A stretch of DNA of 51,766 nucleotides from an uncultured Pelagibacteraceae bacterium (GTDB taxonomy: Bacteria > Pseudomonadota > Alphaproteobacteria > Pelagibacterales > Pelagibacteraceae), in assembly GCA_902515355.1 (NCBI GenBank), contig CABXUA010000005.1:1-51766 (forward strand). The letters are read 5' to 3'. The notes under the pieces were generated by a model. That model saw only the letters and a program-made list of their open reading frames with translations, made no database searches and was not told where the DNA came from. Below, one piece after another: positions 17,355-27,645 of the stretch (position 1 is the first letter of the stretch; every line of letters begins with the position of its first letter). Made by a program: the position numbers and the translations under genes.

Positions 17355-19457
17355 TTAGTGAGCTATTACAGCCAAAAGTAATAAAGCTACGATATTTGTA
17401 ATTTTTATCATCGGGTTTACTGCTGGACCTGCGGTGTCTTTATAAGGATCCCCTACAGTATCGCCAGTTACCGCTGCTTTATGTGCTTCAGATCCTTTTC
17501 CTCCAAAGTTTCCATCTTCTATAAACTTTTTAGCATTATCCCAGGCTCCTCCTCCTGCTGTCATAGAGACTGCTACAAAAAGTCCAGTTATAATTACTCC
17601 TAATAGCATTGCACCCAAAGATGATAAGGCGGCTTCTAAACCTCCAATAGGCAAAATAATAAAGTATAAAACTATTGGAGATAAGACTGGCAATAATGAA
17701 GGGATTATCATTTCTTTAATTGCTGCCTTAGTTAATAAATCTACCAATTTACCGTAATCTGGTTTTCTCTTACCTTTCATTATTCCAGGAATTTTTTTAA
17801 ATTGTCTTCTAACTTCAATAACTACAGCTCCTCCTGCTCTGCCAACAGCTTGCATCCCCATTGAGCCAAATAAATAAGGTAGCATTCCACCAACTAGTAA
17901 TCCTACGACAACAAAAGGATTAGACAAATCAAAACTTACATTTACATTTTCTAGTCTCGACCCTGATACATTAGAAAAAAATTTAATGTCTTCTGTATAA
18001 GCTGCGAATAAAACTAGGGCCCCTAATCCTGCAGATCCAATAGCATAACCTTTTGTTACAGCTTTTGTGGTATTTCCAACCGCGTCTAAAGCGTCAGTAG
18101 TTTTTCTAACACCTTTAGGTAATTTCGACATTTCAGCAATACCTCCAGCATTATCAGTAACCGGTCCATAGGCATCCAATGCTACTACCATTCCAGTTAA
18201 GGCTAACATTGAGGTAACTGCAATAGCTATACCAAAAAGCCCAGCTAAGTGATTTGTAAATAAAATTCCTACAATAATAATTAATGCTGGAACAGCTGTA
18301 GCTTCCATAGACACTGCTAAACCTTGAATAACATTTGTACCATGGCCAGTGATAGATGATTTTGCAACTGTTTTGACTGGTCTGTAATTTGTGCCAGTAT
18401 AATATTCAGTTATCCAAATTAATAGTCCAGTAATAATTAAACCAGCTACTCCACAAATGTAAAGACTTAAACCCGTAAATGAGCTAGTTCCGATATTATA
18501 AATTTTACTAAGACCAACAATAGAGTCAGTTACCGGATACAAAATTATTAAAGAAAGTACAGCGGTTACTATAAATCCTTTATAAAGAGCTCCCATTATA
18601 TTTTTACTTTTTCCTAATTTTACGAAAAATGTGCCTATAATAGATGTTAATATACATGATGAGCCTATTGCCAAAGGATAGATCATCATATTTAAATCAT
18701 TAACAAAAAAAATGGAAGACAAAACCATTGTAGCTACGATCGTAACAGCATATGTCTCAAAAAGATCAGCTGCCATACCTGCACAATCTCCAACATTATC
18801 TCCCACGTTATCGGCGATTACCGCAGGATTTCTTGGGTCATCCTCTGGAATACCAGCTTCAACTTTTCCGACTAAATCAGCTCCAACATCAGCACCTTTT
18901 GTAAAAATTCCTCCTCCTAATCTTGCAAAAATTGAGATTAAAGATGCTCCAAAACCTAATGCTACTAATGCATTTATAATTTCTCTATCGTCAACTCCAG
19001 TTGAAATAAGAATAGTGTAATAAACTGTTATAGATAATAAAGCCAAACCAGCAACCAAAAGACCAGTTATAGCTCCAGATTTGAATGCAATAGTTAATCC
19101 ATTTTGCAAACTTTTTCGTGAAGCCTCAGCTGTCCTAACATTTGCTTTTACGGAAATTAACATTCCAACGTATCCAGCTACGCCTGAGAGAAAAGCTCCA
19201 ATAAAATAACCAAGACCAACAAGAAGATTGAAGAAGTAACTGACTATAATTAGAACAATAAATCCAACTATTGCGATAGTTTTATATTGTCGATTTAAAT
19301 ATGCCTTAGCACCGATTTGAATGGCTTCTGCTATTTCTTGCATTTTCTCATTACCTGGGCTAGATGATAAAATTTGTCCAGATAATAAATAACTGTAGGC
19401 GACAGCTAAGATTCCTGTGAATGATATTAGATATAATAGTTCAAAACTTGATTCCAT
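17355..19457 (-). CDS. hppA: Proton-translocating membrane pyrophosphatase, K+-independent type
   Basis: Couples hydrolysis of pyrophosphate to proton pumping across the inner membrane. About 16 transmembrane helices; catalytic segments include [39 protein letters not shown] and [21 protein letters not shown]. The sequence [16 protein letters not shown] has Lys where K+-dependent enzymes have Ala (GNTTAA), so by the established rule it should be a K+-independent H+ pump. 700 aa, normal. It stands alone; 78 bp separate it from nusB. Confidence 0.96.
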   Translation of the reverse strand: MESSFELLYLISFTGILAVAYSYLLSGQILSSSPGNEKMQEIAEAIQIGAKAYLNRQYKTIAIVGFIVLIIVSYFFNLLVGLGYFIGAFLSGVAGYVGMLISVKANVRTAEASRKSLQNGLTIAFKSGAITGLLVAGLALLSITVYYTILISTGVDDREIINALVALGFGASLISIFARLGGGIFTKGADVGADLVGKVEAGIPEDDPRNPAVIADNVGDNVGDCAGMAADLFETYAVTIVATMVLSSIFFVNDLNMMIYPLAIGSSCILTSIIGTFFVKLGKSKNIMGALYKGFIVTAVLSLIILYPVTDSIVGLSKIYNIGTSSFTGLSLYICGVAGLIITGLLIWITEYYTGTNYRPVKTVAKSSITGHGTNVIQGLAVSMEATAVPALIIIVGILFTNHLAGLFGIAIAVTSMLALTGMVVALDAYGPVTDNAGGIAEMSKLPKGVRKTTDALDAVGNTTKAVTKGYAIGSAGLGALVLFAAYTEDIKFFSNVSGSRLENVNVSFDLSNPFVVVGLLVGGMLPYLFGSMGMQAVGRAGGAVVIEVRRQFKKIPGIMKGKRKPDYGKLVDLLTKAAIKEMIIPSLLPVLSPIVLYFIILPIGGLEAALSSLGAMLLGVIITGLFVAVSMTAGGGAWDNAKKFIEDGNFGGKGSEAHKAAVTGDTVGDPYKDTAGPAVNPMIKITNIVALLLLAVIAH

Positions 19458-19534
19458 AATTTAATAAAGTTCGCAAAATGCCAAATAATATAAAGAAACG
19501 CAAGTTAATTAATATGAATATATGGTTGGTATTC

Positions 19535-19936
19535 TTATTTTTCTCTTATTTTTTTTGAAATTTTATCTAAAATTGCATTTAAATACTTAATCTGAGCCTT
19601 CTCTAGAAAGTGTTCAGAAGTCTTAATGTACTCGCTGATAATTACTTTTGTAGGATTATTATGCTTAAACATCAGTTCAAATATAGCAGCAAATATTATC
19701 AATTTTAATAATTTATCTGTTCTTTTTAAGTCTAAATCATCATTTAAATATTTTTTTACTGTTTCTTCAATAAGTTCGTTTCTTTCAATTGTTCCTTGAA
19801 CAACATCTTTAATGAATTTTTTGTATTGACTTTTAGGATATTTAATAACTTCATCTGGATTTAGTGATAAACCGTAAAGTTTTTGTATTACTCTTATTCT
19901 TGGACTAATATTTGCTTTAATATTTTGTTGTATCAT
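19535..19936 (-). CDS. nusB: Transcription antitermination factor NusB
   Basis: All-helical RNA-binding protein that, with NusE/S10, supports antitermination of rRNA transcription. 133 aa; recognised by ISPRIRVIQKLYGL near the start, VKKYLNDDLDLKRTDKLLKLIIFAAIFELMF, and VIISEYIKTSEHFLEKAQIKYLNAILDKI at the end. The first gene-proximal Arg-rich helix is present. It overlaps ribH by 4 bp, the usual ribH-nusB order. Confidence 0.93.
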   Translation of the reverse strand: MIQQNIKANISPRIRVIQKLYGLSLNPDEVIKYPKSQYKKFIKDVVQGTIERNELIEETVKKYLNDDLDLKRTDKLLKLIIFAAIFELMFKHNNPTKVIISEYIKTSEHFLEKAQIKYLNAILDKISKKIREK

Positions 19937-20334
19937 TTAAAAACTTTATAGTTTAGCACATTCAAAACAGCATCTACGGCCTCTTCCCCTTTGCTATTTC
20001 TTGCTTTTGCTTGATCAGAATTTAAACAAGTTAAAATTGCATTTCCTATAGGTTTTTTATAAATAATTGATAACTCTATGAGGCCGTTAGTAATTGCGTG
20101 AGAAATTAAATCGAAATTAGGCGTCTCACCCTTGATTATAACGCCTATAGCTACAAATCCATCAAACTTCTTAATATTTCTAGCTATAGTTACTGGTATT
20201 TCAAATGCTCCTGGAACGGTTATTTCTCTATGAGTTATTTTTTGTGATTTTAATTTATTATGAGCACTAACATATAAAGGTTTAGTATCATTGTATATTG
20301 AGCGAACAAATAAAATTTTAGGTTTTTTTTTCAT
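19933..20334 (-). CDS. ribH: 6,7-dimethyl-8-ribityllumazine synthase
   Basis: Penultimate step of riboflavin synthesis. 133 aa with REITVPGAFEIPVTIARNI, GVIIKGETPNFDLISHAITNGL containing the catalytic His, and KPIGNAILTCLNSDQAKAR. The ATG is followed at once by nine A (plus T9 at 20323-20331), an in-frame slippery tract at codons 2-4. Part of the ribD-ribE-ribBA-ribH-nusB run. Confidence 0.95.
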   Translation of the reverse strand: MKKKPKILFVRSIYNDTKPLYVSAHNKLKSQKITHREITVPGAFEIPVTIARNIKKFDGFVAIGVIIKGETPNFDLISHAITNGLIELSIIYKKPIGNAILTCLNSDQAKARNSKGEEAVDAVLNVLNYKVFK

Positions 20335-21389
20335 TTTATAATTTCTTGTTTTACAATCTTAATTCCATATCCTTTTAAAGCAATGATACGTTTTTTCGAC
20401 CTAGATACTAGTATCATTTTTTTAATATTTAATTCCTTAATGATTTGTGCGCCAATTCCATAATATCTTAATATTTTACCTGTTCCAGATGAAGATGTAA
20501 TTGGATTATTTCCCTTTACTAAAATAAGAGCAAAATTGTTATATTTTTTTAAATAATTTAAAGAACTTTTAAATAAATTTTTGTTAAAATTTAAAAAATT
20601 ATTTAAAATATTTGTTGAAATCACTCTAACTCTAGATGGCTTTAAAGAGCTAAATTTTCCTTTTGTAATTGCATAATGTTCAGACCCATCTAATTTGTTT
20701 TTAAAAATTTTTAAATCAAATGAGCCAAAATGTTTGATGTTTATTTTTTTTTGTGAGGTTTTTTTAATAAGTCTTTCAGTTTTTAATCTATATGAGATTA
20801 AATCTTCAATTTTAGCTATTTTTAGTTTATGTTTTTTTGCAAAAGGAACTAGATCTTTATATCTAGCCATAGTTCCGTCTTCGTTCATTACTTCACATAT
20901 TACAGCGCTAGGGTTTAATTTACCAAGCTTTGATATATCGATAGAAGCTTCTGTGTGTCCAGCTCTTTCAAGAACTCCTCCGGTTTTCGCTACTAGGGGA
21001 AAAACATGTCCAGGAGATACAATATGTTTTTTTGTTGAGCTAGGTTTGATAGCAACTTTAATAGTTTTTGCTCTATCATAAGCCGAAATTCCTGTTGTTA
21101 TTCCTTTTTTAGATTCTATGGAAACTGTAAAGGCAGTTTGAGTTCGAGATCTATTAATTAAAGACATTAAAGGTAGATTTAATTTTTTCACTTTAGCGGA
21201 GGTTAGGGCTAAACAAATTAAACCTCTACCATGTTTAGCCATAAAATTAATCTTTTTTGCATTAATTTTTGAAGCAGGTACTACAAGGTCTCCCTCGTTT
21301 TCTCTATCCTTGTCATCAACTAAAATGAAAATTTTTCCTTTTTTTGCATCTTTAATAATCTGACTTATCGAAGCTGAGGTTTTTTTCAT
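20331..21389 (-). CDS. ribB: 3,4-dihydroxy-2-butanone 4-phosphate synthase with degenerate GTP cyclohydrolase II domain
   Basis: The N-terminal 205 residues are a complete RibB: FILVDDKDRENEGDLVVPA, FMAKHGRGLICLAL, RAGHTEASIDI and CEVMNEDGTMAR, making the four-carbon precursor of riboflavin from ribulose 5-phosphate. The C-terminal part has the GCH II fold pattern (FGSFDLKIFKNKLDGSEHYA, TGKILRYYGIGAQII) but no Cys-rich zinc motif and no GSxxGDxxGSLRCDC-like segment, so it should not hydrolyse GTP. Such RibBA proteins with a dead second half are frequent in alphaproteobacteria. A real GCH II must be encoded elsewhere. Confidence 0.92.
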   Translation of the reverse strand: MKKTSASISQIIKDAKKGKIFILVDDKDRENEGDLVVPASKINAKKINFMAKHGRGLICLALTSAKVKKLNLPLMSLINRSRTQTAFTVSIESKKGITTGISAYDRAKTIKVAIKPSSTKKHIVSPGHVFPLVAKTGGVLERAGHTEASIDISKLGKLNPSAVICEVMNEDGTMARYKDLVPFAKKHKLKIAKIEDLISYRLKTERLIKKTSQKKINIKHFGSFDLKIFKNKLDGSEHYAITKGKFSSLKPSRVRVISTNILNNFLNFNKNLFKSSLNYLKKYNNFALILVKGNNPITSSSGTGKILRYYGIGAQIIKELNIKKMILVSRSKKRIIALKGYGIKIVKQEIIK

Positions 21390-21390
21390 A

Positions 21391-21987
21391 TTATTTTTTT
21401 AAATTAATTATATATTTATTAAAAATATCAAATTCCACATTTACTAAATCACCCTTTTTCAAATTAATCAAATTTGTAAGCTTAAGAGTATGTGGGATGA
21501 TTGTAATTTCGAAACTATTAGATTTAACTTTTGAGATTGTTAATGAAACGCCATTTATTGATATTGATCCTTTTTCTACAACAAATTTTTTATGTTTTTT
21601 AATAATTGATAGATTTACAATCCATGATTTATCAATAATCTTTATTTTATTAACTATTGAAGTTGTGTCAACATGGCCCTGGGTATAATGCCCAGAAATT
21701 TTTTTTCCATGATGTATAGATTTTTCTATATTAACGATCTTGCCGACTTTAGCATTTTTGAAATTAGATCTATTGATTGTTTCCCTAGACAAATAAAATA
21801 AAAAAGAATCTTGCTTTATTCTTATCAATGTTAAACAAACGCCGTCGCAACAAACAGACTCTCCAATATCTGATTTTTTAAAGGCTATATTGGATGAAAT
21901 TTCAATTACTAAACTTCCCTTTACATATTTGGGATTTCTTTTAATAGATTTAATTAATCCTTGGTTATAAACAATTCCATTAAACAT
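21391..21987 (-). CDS. ribE: Riboflavin synthase alpha subunit
   Basis: Dismutates two lumazine molecules to riboflavin. Two tandem lumazine-binding barrels: [29 protein letters not shown] in the first and GHYTQGHVDTTSIV, GSISINGVSLTISKV in the second. 198 aa, normal. The ATG forms a TAATG junction with the ribD stop. Also named ribC in some genomes. Confidence 0.95.
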   Translation of the reverse strand: MFNGIVYNQGLIKSIKRNPKYVKGSLVIEISSNIAFKKSDIGESVCCDGVCLTLIRIKQDSFLFYLSRETINRSNFKNAKVGKIVNIEKSIHHGKKISGHYTQGHVDTTSIVNKIKIIDKSWIVNLSIIKKHKKFVVEKGSISINGVSLTISKVKSNSFEITIIPHTLKLTNLINLKKGDLVNVEFDIFNKYIINLKK

Positions 21988-23081
21988 TATTTTAATTTCA
22001 CTTTATAAAGAAAATCTCCTAACAAGTTAACATCAATTTTATTTTTCAAATTTAAGTTCTTTATAATATTTACTTTTCCGTAATTGATGCCGTTTTTTTT
22101 AAGATAGGAATTGCTCTTAAATACAAATAAATTCTGAACAAATCTTCCTAAAATTAAAAAATTTAAAAAGCACATGCCACTTTCTACCAAAATTCTGGAA
22201 ATACCAAAATCTCTTAAAATGCTTAAGATTAATTTAAAATCTTTTTGATTTTTCATATTTTTTTGTTGAATAATTTTTATTCCTTTTGAGTTAAAATATT
22301 TTTTTTTCTCTTTGTTGTAGATAGTTGTAAATAGAAAGATTTTTCTTTTTGATTTTTCTTTAACAATCTTGCTATTTTTTTTTAATTTAAAAAAACGATC
22401 AATTATTACTATAGACGGTGATTTGTTTTCTAATCCCTCTAATCTACAATTAAATCTGGAATTATCATCGTTTATCGTTTTTGAGGTTGTTAAAATACAG
22501 TCATAAGAAGTTCTTAATAAATGAGCTCTTTTTCTTGAATGTTCATTAGTAATCCATTTTGATTTTTTGTTTTTATAGAAAAAATCTCTAGAAATGGCAA
22601 TTTTGGCATCTATATACGGCAATAATTTTTTATGTTTTAAAAAATAACTTTTATAAAAATCGAATCCAAATCTTCTTTTAATATCGCTAACAACTTTTAT
22701 TTTTGATTTTTTAAAATCTAAAAGAGATTTTTCTCTAGTTCTCGAGTCTAAGTCAAATACCGAAAAGAAAACATTTTTGATTTTTTTTTTAATAATTTTT
22801 TTTGTACAAGGGGGTGTTATACCAAAATGAGTACATGGCTCTAGAGTTACATATAAATTGCTATCTTTAAAATTTATCTTTTTTTTAAGTGCATTAAATT
22901 CTGCATGAGGTCTTCCTAATAAAGATGTTCTTCCTGATGATAAAACTGTACCATTTTTCTCAATTACACATCCAACTGAAGGATTAGTTCCAGTAGAACC
23001 CAAGTTAACTTTAGCCTGTTCAAAAGCTAGTGAGATATAATATAAATGTTTTGATTTAAGATTACTTTTGAGTTTTGCCAT
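21987..23081 (-). CDS. ribD: Bifunctional diaminohydroxyphosphoribosylaminopyrimidine deaminase / reductase
   Basis: Deaminates then reduces the pyrimidine intermediate of riboflavin synthesis. The N-terminal zinc deaminase is intact: [10 protein letters not shown] with His and Glu, and [18 protein letters not shown] with the two Cys ligands. The reductase half ([44 protein letters not shown]) is present but divergent. An A10 tract (plus T10 at 22781-22790) encodes part of IIKKKIKN and is in frame. Overlaps nrdR by 20 bp. Confidence 0.93.
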   Translation of the reverse strand: MAKLKSNLKSKHLYYISLAFEQAKVNLGSTGTNPSVGCVIEKNGTVLSSGRTSLLGRPHAEFNALKKKINFKDSNLYVTLEPCTHFGITPPCTKKIIKKKIKNVFFSVFDLDSRTREKSLLDFKKSKIKVVSDIKRRFGFDFYKSYFLKHKKLLPYIDAKIAISRDFFYKNKKSKWITNEHSRKRAHLLRTSYDCILTTSKTINDDNSRFNCRLEGLENKSPSIVIIDRFFKLKKNSKIVKEKSKRKIFLFTTIYNKEKKKYFNSKGIKIIQQKNMKNQKDFKLILSILRDFGISRILVESGMCFLNFLILGRFVQNLFVFKSNSYLKKNGINYGKVNIIKNLNLKNKIDVNLLGDFLYKVKLK

Positions 23082-23526
23082 CTAATTCCTCAATATATTC
23101 TCCAAAGTCACCGATTTCTTTGAAATTTTTATATACTGAGGCAAATCTTATATACGCAATTTTGTCCAAATCTTTTAATGTATCCATCACTTTTTTCCCG
23201 ATTACGCTAGATTGAATTTCAGACTGCCCCAATTCCTCAAGTTCTCTTGATATTCTAGAAACTACTTTTTCGGTTGTGTCCGAGTCTATTGGTCTTTTTT
23301 TTAATGCTGTGAAAAAAGATTTAGCAAGTTTTTCTCTGTCAAAAGGAGATCTTCTACCATTTTTTTTAATAACTGTTAACTCTCTGAACTGAACTCTTTC
23401 AAATGTAGTAAATCTTTGTCCACCGCTACAAGTGCAAAATCTTCTTCTTCTGATAGCTGTCCCGTCCTCTGTAGGTCTAGAGTCAACTACTGACGTATCT
23501 TTCTCTCTACAAAAAGGACAAAGCAT
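23062..23526 (-). CDS. nrdR: Transcriptional repressor NrdR
   Basis: Zinc-ribbon and ATP-cone repressor of ribonucleotide reductase genes. [29 protein letters not shown] opens it, and the ATP cone lies near [16 protein letters not shown] to [11 protein letters not shown]. 154 aa, normal. The second zinc knuckle is odd: [14 protein letters not shown] has a C-x-C pair and an extra residue where the family has C-x-x-C before RFTTFE. Located glyA-nrdR-ribD, a conserved alphaproteobacterial order. Confidence 0.93.
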   Translation of the reverse strand: MLCPFCREKDTSVVDSRPTEDGTAIRRRRFCTCSGGQRFTTFERVQFRELTVIKKNGRRSPFDREKLAKSFFTALKKRPIDSDTTEKVVSRISRELEELGQSEIQSSVIGKKVMDTLKDLDKIAYIRFASVYKNFKEIGDFGEYIEELDGKTQK

Positions 23527-23529
23527 AAG

Positions 23530-24846
23530 TTAATTTTTTAATAAATGTTTGTATATAGGAAATTTAGAACAAAGTTCAACGACTTCTTTCTTAACTTCTT
23601 GTTCGGTTTTACTGTTGTCATTAGGATTTTGAGATAATCCTTTAATTACTTTCGTAATTAATTCTCCGACTTTTTTAAACTCATTTAATCCAAAGCCTCT
23701 AGTAGTTGCAGCTTGAGAACCTAGACGAATTCCAGAAGTCACAGTCATTTTCTCAGTATCAAACGGTATACCGTTTTTATTACATGTTATATTAGCTTTG
23801 CATAAACTTACTTCTGCGGCTTTTCCTGTTACTTTAAAAGGTCTAAGATCTACTAACATTAAATGTGTGTCTGTTCCACCAGAAAAAATTTTAAATCCAT
23901 TATTTTTTAATGTTTCTGACAAAATTTTCGCATTAGCTAAAACTGATTGTATATATTCTTTAAATGAAGGGTCTAATGCCTCTTTAAAAGCAACTGCCTT
24001 CGCTGCTATTACATGCATTAAAGGTCCTCCTTGATAACCTGGAAATACCGCAGAATTAAATTTTTTATATAAGTCTTCTCTGTTGGTCAAAATTATACCA
24101 CCTCTTCCACCTCTAAGAACTTTATGAGTTGTAGATGTTACTACATCTGCATATTCAACAGGATTAGGATAACCTTTGCCAGCAACTAGACCAGAAAAGT
24201 GTGCCATGTCTACCATCAAATAAGAATTTGTTTTATCTGCTATTTTTCTAAATTTTTTAAAATCTATAATTCTTGAGTAAGCACTACCTCCAGCTATAAT
24301 CAGTTTTGGTTTGTGCTCCAACGCTAACTCCTCAATCTTGTCATAATCAATCAAGCCCGTAACTTCATCAACTTCATAATGAAAAGCTTTTAACCATTTA
24401 CCTGATTGTGCAACTTTAGCTCCATGTGTTAAATGACCTCCAGAATTTAAGCTCATACCAAGTATTGGGTCTCCAGGATTTAAAAGCGCAAGATATACTG
24501 CTCCATTGGCCTGGGCTCCAGAATGAGGTTGTACATTAGCGTACTTGCAATTAAAAAGTTTTTTAACTCGCTCTAGAGCAAGCTCTTCTGCTTTATCAAC
24601 AAATTCACAACCACCGTAATATCTTTTTGAAGGATAACCCTCTGCATATTTATTTGTCATGATTGATCCTTGAGCATCTAAAACAGCTTTAGAAACTATA
24701 TTTTCAGATGCAATCAGTTCAATATGCTCTTGTTGTCTTTGAAGCTCAAGTTTAATAGAACTAAATAATTCTGGATCAGTGTTTGATAAATCATTATCAA
24801 AATAATTTTGATAATTATTTGAAGTATATTTGTTAAATTTAGACAT
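23530..24846 (-). CDS. glyA: Serine hydroxymethyltransferase
   Basis: PLP enzyme interconverting serine and glycine with transfer of one carbon to tetrahydrofolate. [59 protein letters not shown] and the PLP lysine in [13 protein letters not shown] are all present. 438 aa, normal. It follows rpiB by 9 bp with no room for a leader, so any riboswitch control would have to act further upstream. Confidence 0.97.
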   Translation of the reverse strand: MSKFNKYTSNNYQNYFDNDLSNTDPELFSSIKLELQRQQEHIELIASENIVSKAVLDAQGSIMTNKYAEGYPSKRYYGGCEFVDKAEELALERVKKLFNCKYANVQPHSGAQANGAVYLALLNPGDPILGMSLNSGGHLTHGAKVAQSGKWLKAFHYEVDEVTGLIDYDKIEELALEHKPKLIIAGGSAYSRIIDFKKFRKIADKTNSYLMVDMAHFSGLVAGKGYPNPVEYADVVTSTTHKVLRGGRGGIILTNREDLYKKFNSAVFPGYQGGPLMHVIAAKAVAFKEALDPSFKEYIQSVLANAKILSETLKNNGFKIFSGGTDTHLMLVDLRPFKVTGKAAEVSLCKANITCNKNGIPFDTEKMTVTSGIRLGSQAATTRGFGLNEFKKVGELITKVIKGLSQNPNDNSKTEQEVKKEVVELCSKFPIYKHLLKN

Positions 24847-24855
24847 TTTAAAATA

Positions 24856-25293
24856 TTAAATTTTTTTAACTCTTCTTAGATGTCTTCCACCTTGAAATTT
24901 AGTATTAATAAAAATTTTAATCAATTTCATAACATCTTTTTTTTTTGTTAATCTTGATCCTAAAGCAATAATATTAGCATTATTATGTTCTCTGGACAAA
25001 CGAGTAGATTTCGCATTATAGCATACTGCTGCCCTAATTCCTCTAATTTTATTAGCAGAAATTGCCATTCCAGTTCCAGACCCACAAACTAAAATACCAA
25101 TATCACTTTTTTTGGAAGAAATTCTTCTAGCTAGTTTTTTTGCATAATCTGGATAATCAACTGATTTTAGCTCAAATGGACCAAGATCAATTATAAAAAT
25201 ATTTTGCTTTATTAAAAAGTTTTTTATTTGCTCTTTAAGATTATAGCCGGCGTGATCTGAAGAAATGCAAATTTTTTTAAAAATTGAATTCAA
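24856..25293 (-). CDS. rpiB: Ribose-5-phosphate isomerase B
   Basis: Interconverts ribose 5-phosphate and ribulose 5-phosphate. RpiB/LacA motifs: CISSDHAGYNLKEQIKNFL, SVDYPDYAKKLA, the active-site Cys in GILVCGSGTGMAISANKI, and REHNNANIIALGSR. 145 aa. The rpiB-glyA-nrdR-rib order is typical of alphaproteobacteria. It adjoins the AspH-like gene upstream with no spacer. Confidence 0.94.
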   Translation of the reverse strand: MNSIFKKICISSDHAGYNLKEQIKNFLIKQNIFIIDLGPFELKSVDYPDYAKKLARRISSKKSDIGILVCGSGTGMAISANKIRGIRAAVCYNAKSTRLSREHNNANIIALGSRLTKKKDVMKLIKIFINTKFQGGRHLRRVKKI

Positions 25294-25890
25294 TTAATTG
25301 AATCTGTTCTCTAAAATACAAGCAACAATATGTATTCTATTCTGCTCGCCACCATTAAAAAAGTTATGATACCTCGTATTATTAGTAATCCAAACCTTTC
25401 CATCTGCCGGCATATGTTTAGCTACATCTTCTATTACCATTTTACAACCAGGATTAGTTATTATTGGAATGTGTAATCTTGGTTCAGGATCTTTATGCCA
25501 GCTTAAAGTTGATCTAGGTTCTTTTAATAATATTCTAACTCTTCCTAACTTGAATTTCGAGCTTAGAACTTTATAAACTTCTTCAAAATAAGTATTTTTA
25601 AAATCACTTGTTAACTCAGTATATTTAGATTCGTCTATTGGCTTATCTCTAGCTACTTCTTTTCCTGTTTCGTCTGGTTTAGTCCAATATATACCTCTTA
25701 CATTATGTCCTTGAATTGAGCTTTCGTCTCCTGGAATCCTATTCATTGGTATTGCATGAAAATTAGTTATGCCTAGAGTTTGATATTTTGATTTTTTCAA
25801 AATAGTCTGTAAATCTTTCCTTAATTTTTTAATATCAAAGGATAGATCAGGAACTTGATAAAAGTCTTCAAATGTTTGTGAATTGGACAT
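25294..25890 (-). CDS. Aspartyl/asparaginyl beta-hydroxylase-like 2-oxoglutarate dioxygenase
   Basis: 198-aa protein with the cupin core of AspH-type Fe(II)/2-oxoglutarate oxygenases: TLSWHKDPEPRLHIPIITNPGCKMVIED supplies the first His and Asp (His132, Asp134) and the 2OG-binding Arg/His, and NRIHIVACIL gives the distal His187. GKVWITNNTRYHNFFNGG fits the loop before it. The substrate is unknown; a small molecule or protein side chain is possible. It starts the run rpiB-glyA-nrdR and diverges from hemB. Confidence 0.8.
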   Translation of the reverse strand: MSNSQTFEDFYQVPDLSFDIKKLRKDLQTILKKSKYQTLGITNFHAIPMNRIPGDESSIQGHNVRGIYWTKPDETGKEVARDKPIDESKYTELTSDFKNTYFEEVYKVLSSKFKLGRVRILLKEPRSTLSWHKDPEPRLHIPIITNPGCKMVIEDVAKHMPADGKVWITNNTRYHNFFNGGEQNRIHIVACILENRFN

Positions 25891-25921
25891 AAATAACTAT
25901 TAAAGTACTTTGCTTATAAGG

Positions 25922-25927
25922 TATAAT
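25922..25927 (+). promoter_or_regulatory. Possible -10 element of the hemB promoter
   Basis: A perfect TATAAT lies 50 bp upstream of the hemB ATG in the divergent gap. The best -35 at a 17-bp spacing (ATTAAA, 25899-25904) is poor, so the promoter is only suggested. Confidence 0.35.
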
Positions 25928-25971
25928 ACTATATTTGTCGCATAAAAAAAATTTAATATGAATTAAAAAAA

Positions 25972-26967
25972 ATGAAGATTTTAGGCAAATTTCCATCAAC
26001 AAGATTGAGAAGGACTCGCAAAAAAGACTGGGTAAGACGTTTGGTTTCAGAAAATAATCTTTCTACTGATGACCTTATATTGCCTATTTTTATTAGAGAT
26101 GGGAAAAATAAAATTGAAAAAATTAAAACTATGCCAGGTATAAATCGTTATTCAATAGATAAGGTCAACAAGGTCGTTGAAAATGCATGCAAAAAAAAAA
26201 TACCATTGATTGCACTCTTTCCTTATACACCAAATAAAAAGAAAAATAATATTGGGACTGAGGCCCTTAACGAAGATAATTTGGTGTGTAAAGCCTTAAG
26301 ATCAATTAAAAAAAATTTCAATGAAATTGGAGTTATGTGTGACGTCGCTCTGGATCCATATACGAATCATGGTCACGACGGTATTTTAAAGGACCAAGAT
26401 GTTCATAATGATAAAACTTTGGAGATTTTAAAAAAACAATCTCTATTACAAGCTCAAATGGGTTGTGATATTATAGCTCCATCAGACATGATGGATGGTA
26501 GAGTTGGCGTAATAAGAAAAATTCTAGATAAAAATAATTTTGAAGATACAAAGATTTTATCTTACGCAGTTAAATATGCTTCAAATTTTTATGGTCCATT
26601 TAGAGATGCCGTAGGCTCAAATAAAAAACTTAAAGGAAATAAAAAATCATACCAGATGGATTTTAAAAATTGTAATGAGGCTTTACGTGAAGTTGGATTT
26701 GATATTAAAGAAGGAGCTGACATGGTAATGGTAAAACCAGGTATGCCCTACCTTGATATAATTAAATTAATAAAAGATAATTTCAAAATTCCAGTTTTTT
26801 CTTATCAGGTATCTGGTGAATATAGTTTAATTAAAAATGGTATCAAAAATAAATTAATAAATAATGAAGCTATACTTGAAAGCTTGATTTCCTTTAAAAG
26901 AGCAGGATCTTCAGCAATAATAACTTATTTTGCGTTGGAAATAGCTGACAAAATTAAAAATAATTAA
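25972..26967 (+). CDS. hemB: Delta-aminolevulinic acid dehydratase (porphobilinogen synthase)
   Basis: Condenses two aminolevulinate molecules into porphobilinogen for haem. FPSTRLRRTRKKDWVRRLV begins the enzyme; DVALDPYTNHGHDGI replaces the Cys-rich zinc site with Asp/Ala, the non-zinc metal-site type seen in alphaproteobacteria; Schiff-base lysines occur in SYAVKYASNFYGPFRDA and VMVKPGMPYLDI. 331 aa, normal. The 3' end overlaps convergent recO by 4 bp. Confidence 0.96.
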   Translation: MKILGKFPSTRLRRTRKKDWVRRLVSENNLSTDDLILPIFIRDGKNKIEKIKTMPGINRYSIDKVNKVVENACKKKIPLIALFPYTPNKKKNNIGTEALNEDNLVCKALRSIKKNFNEIGVMCDVALDPYTNHGHDGILKDQDVHNDKTLEILKKQSLLQAQMGCDIIAPSDMMDGRVGVIRKILDKNNFEDTKILSYAVKYASNFYGPFRDAVGSNKKLKGNKKSYQMDFKNCNEALREVGFDIKEGADMVMVKPGMPYLDIIKLIKDNFKIPVFSYQVSGEYSLIKNGIKNKLINNEAILESLISFKRAGSSAIITYFALEIADKIKNN

Positions 26968-27644
26968 TCATAGTAGTTTTCTAATAAGACTCTAGATTTT
27001 GGAAAAATTAAATTATTTTGAATGAAGAATTTATTCATCATTATTTTTCTTGTAAAACTTAAAGCTAATTTTATTAAATCTTTATTAACATCATAATTTG
27101 TAGATAATTTAAAAATAAATCCTGGAACGTTATATTTGATATTATCAATCTGTATTTCGTTTATTTTATTCGGGTCAGAATTATCATTTTTAAATTGGGA
27201 TAAATTTACATCAAAACCAAGCTCTCTTATAAGTTTTAACTCCCAATCTATATATGAGAAAATCCATTTTTTATTATTTAACTGATTTACAAAATTATCT
27301 AATGATGCATAAATATTTTTATATGATTGGGCTTCTGGTAAAAGTAAGTTTAACAAAGATGTAAGCGATAAAAGAGCTGATGTTTTTGTTTTATCATTAA
27401 AGTATTTAGGAGATATTGCCTGAACTAATTCAGTCTTAAAATATCCTATTTTGTTTTCATTTTTGTTATTATAAAAAACAAAGATTTTATTTGAAATTTG
27501 CAGATAATTTCTTACCTTTCTAGAATTTCCTCCATAAACTATACCGCTTATTTTTCCAAATGAATTTGTAAATACATTTACTATATTTGCATTTTCTCTA
27601 AATTTTTTCTTTGAAAGGAGATATCCCTCATCTTGCCAGATCAT
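26964..27644 (-). CDS. recO: DNA repair protein RecO
   Basis: Mediator that loads RecA on SSB-coated DNA in the RecFOR pathway. MIWQDEGYLLSKKKFRENANIVNVFT is the OB-fold start, followed by GKISGIVYGGNSRK; the helical C-terminal part (FSYIDWELKLIRELGFDVNLS) matches. The zinc-finger cysteines of some RecO proteins are absent. 226 aa. It starts one base after rnc ends; era, usually between them, is missing. Confidence 0.9.
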   Translation of the reverse strand: MIWQDEGYLLSKKKFRENANIVNVFTNSFGKISGIVYGGNSRKVRNYLQISNKIFVFYNNKNENKIGYFKTELVQAISPKYFNDKTKTSALLSLTSLLNLLLPEAQSYKNIYASLDNFVNQLNNKKWIFSYIDWELKLIRELGFDVNLSQFKNDNSDPNKINEIQIDNIKYNVPGFIFKLSTNYDVNKDLIKLALSFTRKIMMNKFFIQNNLIFPKSRVLLENYYD

Positions 27645-27645
27645 T

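Noticed and set aside
17355-19457. Plus-strand frame inside hppA (18712-19020)
   Set aside because: Antisense shadow of a conserved coding region, no family match and no start context.
23500-24870. Glycine riboswitch before glyA
   Set aside because: SAR11 uses glycine riboswitches, but only 9 bp separate glyA from rpiB, leaving no room for one here.
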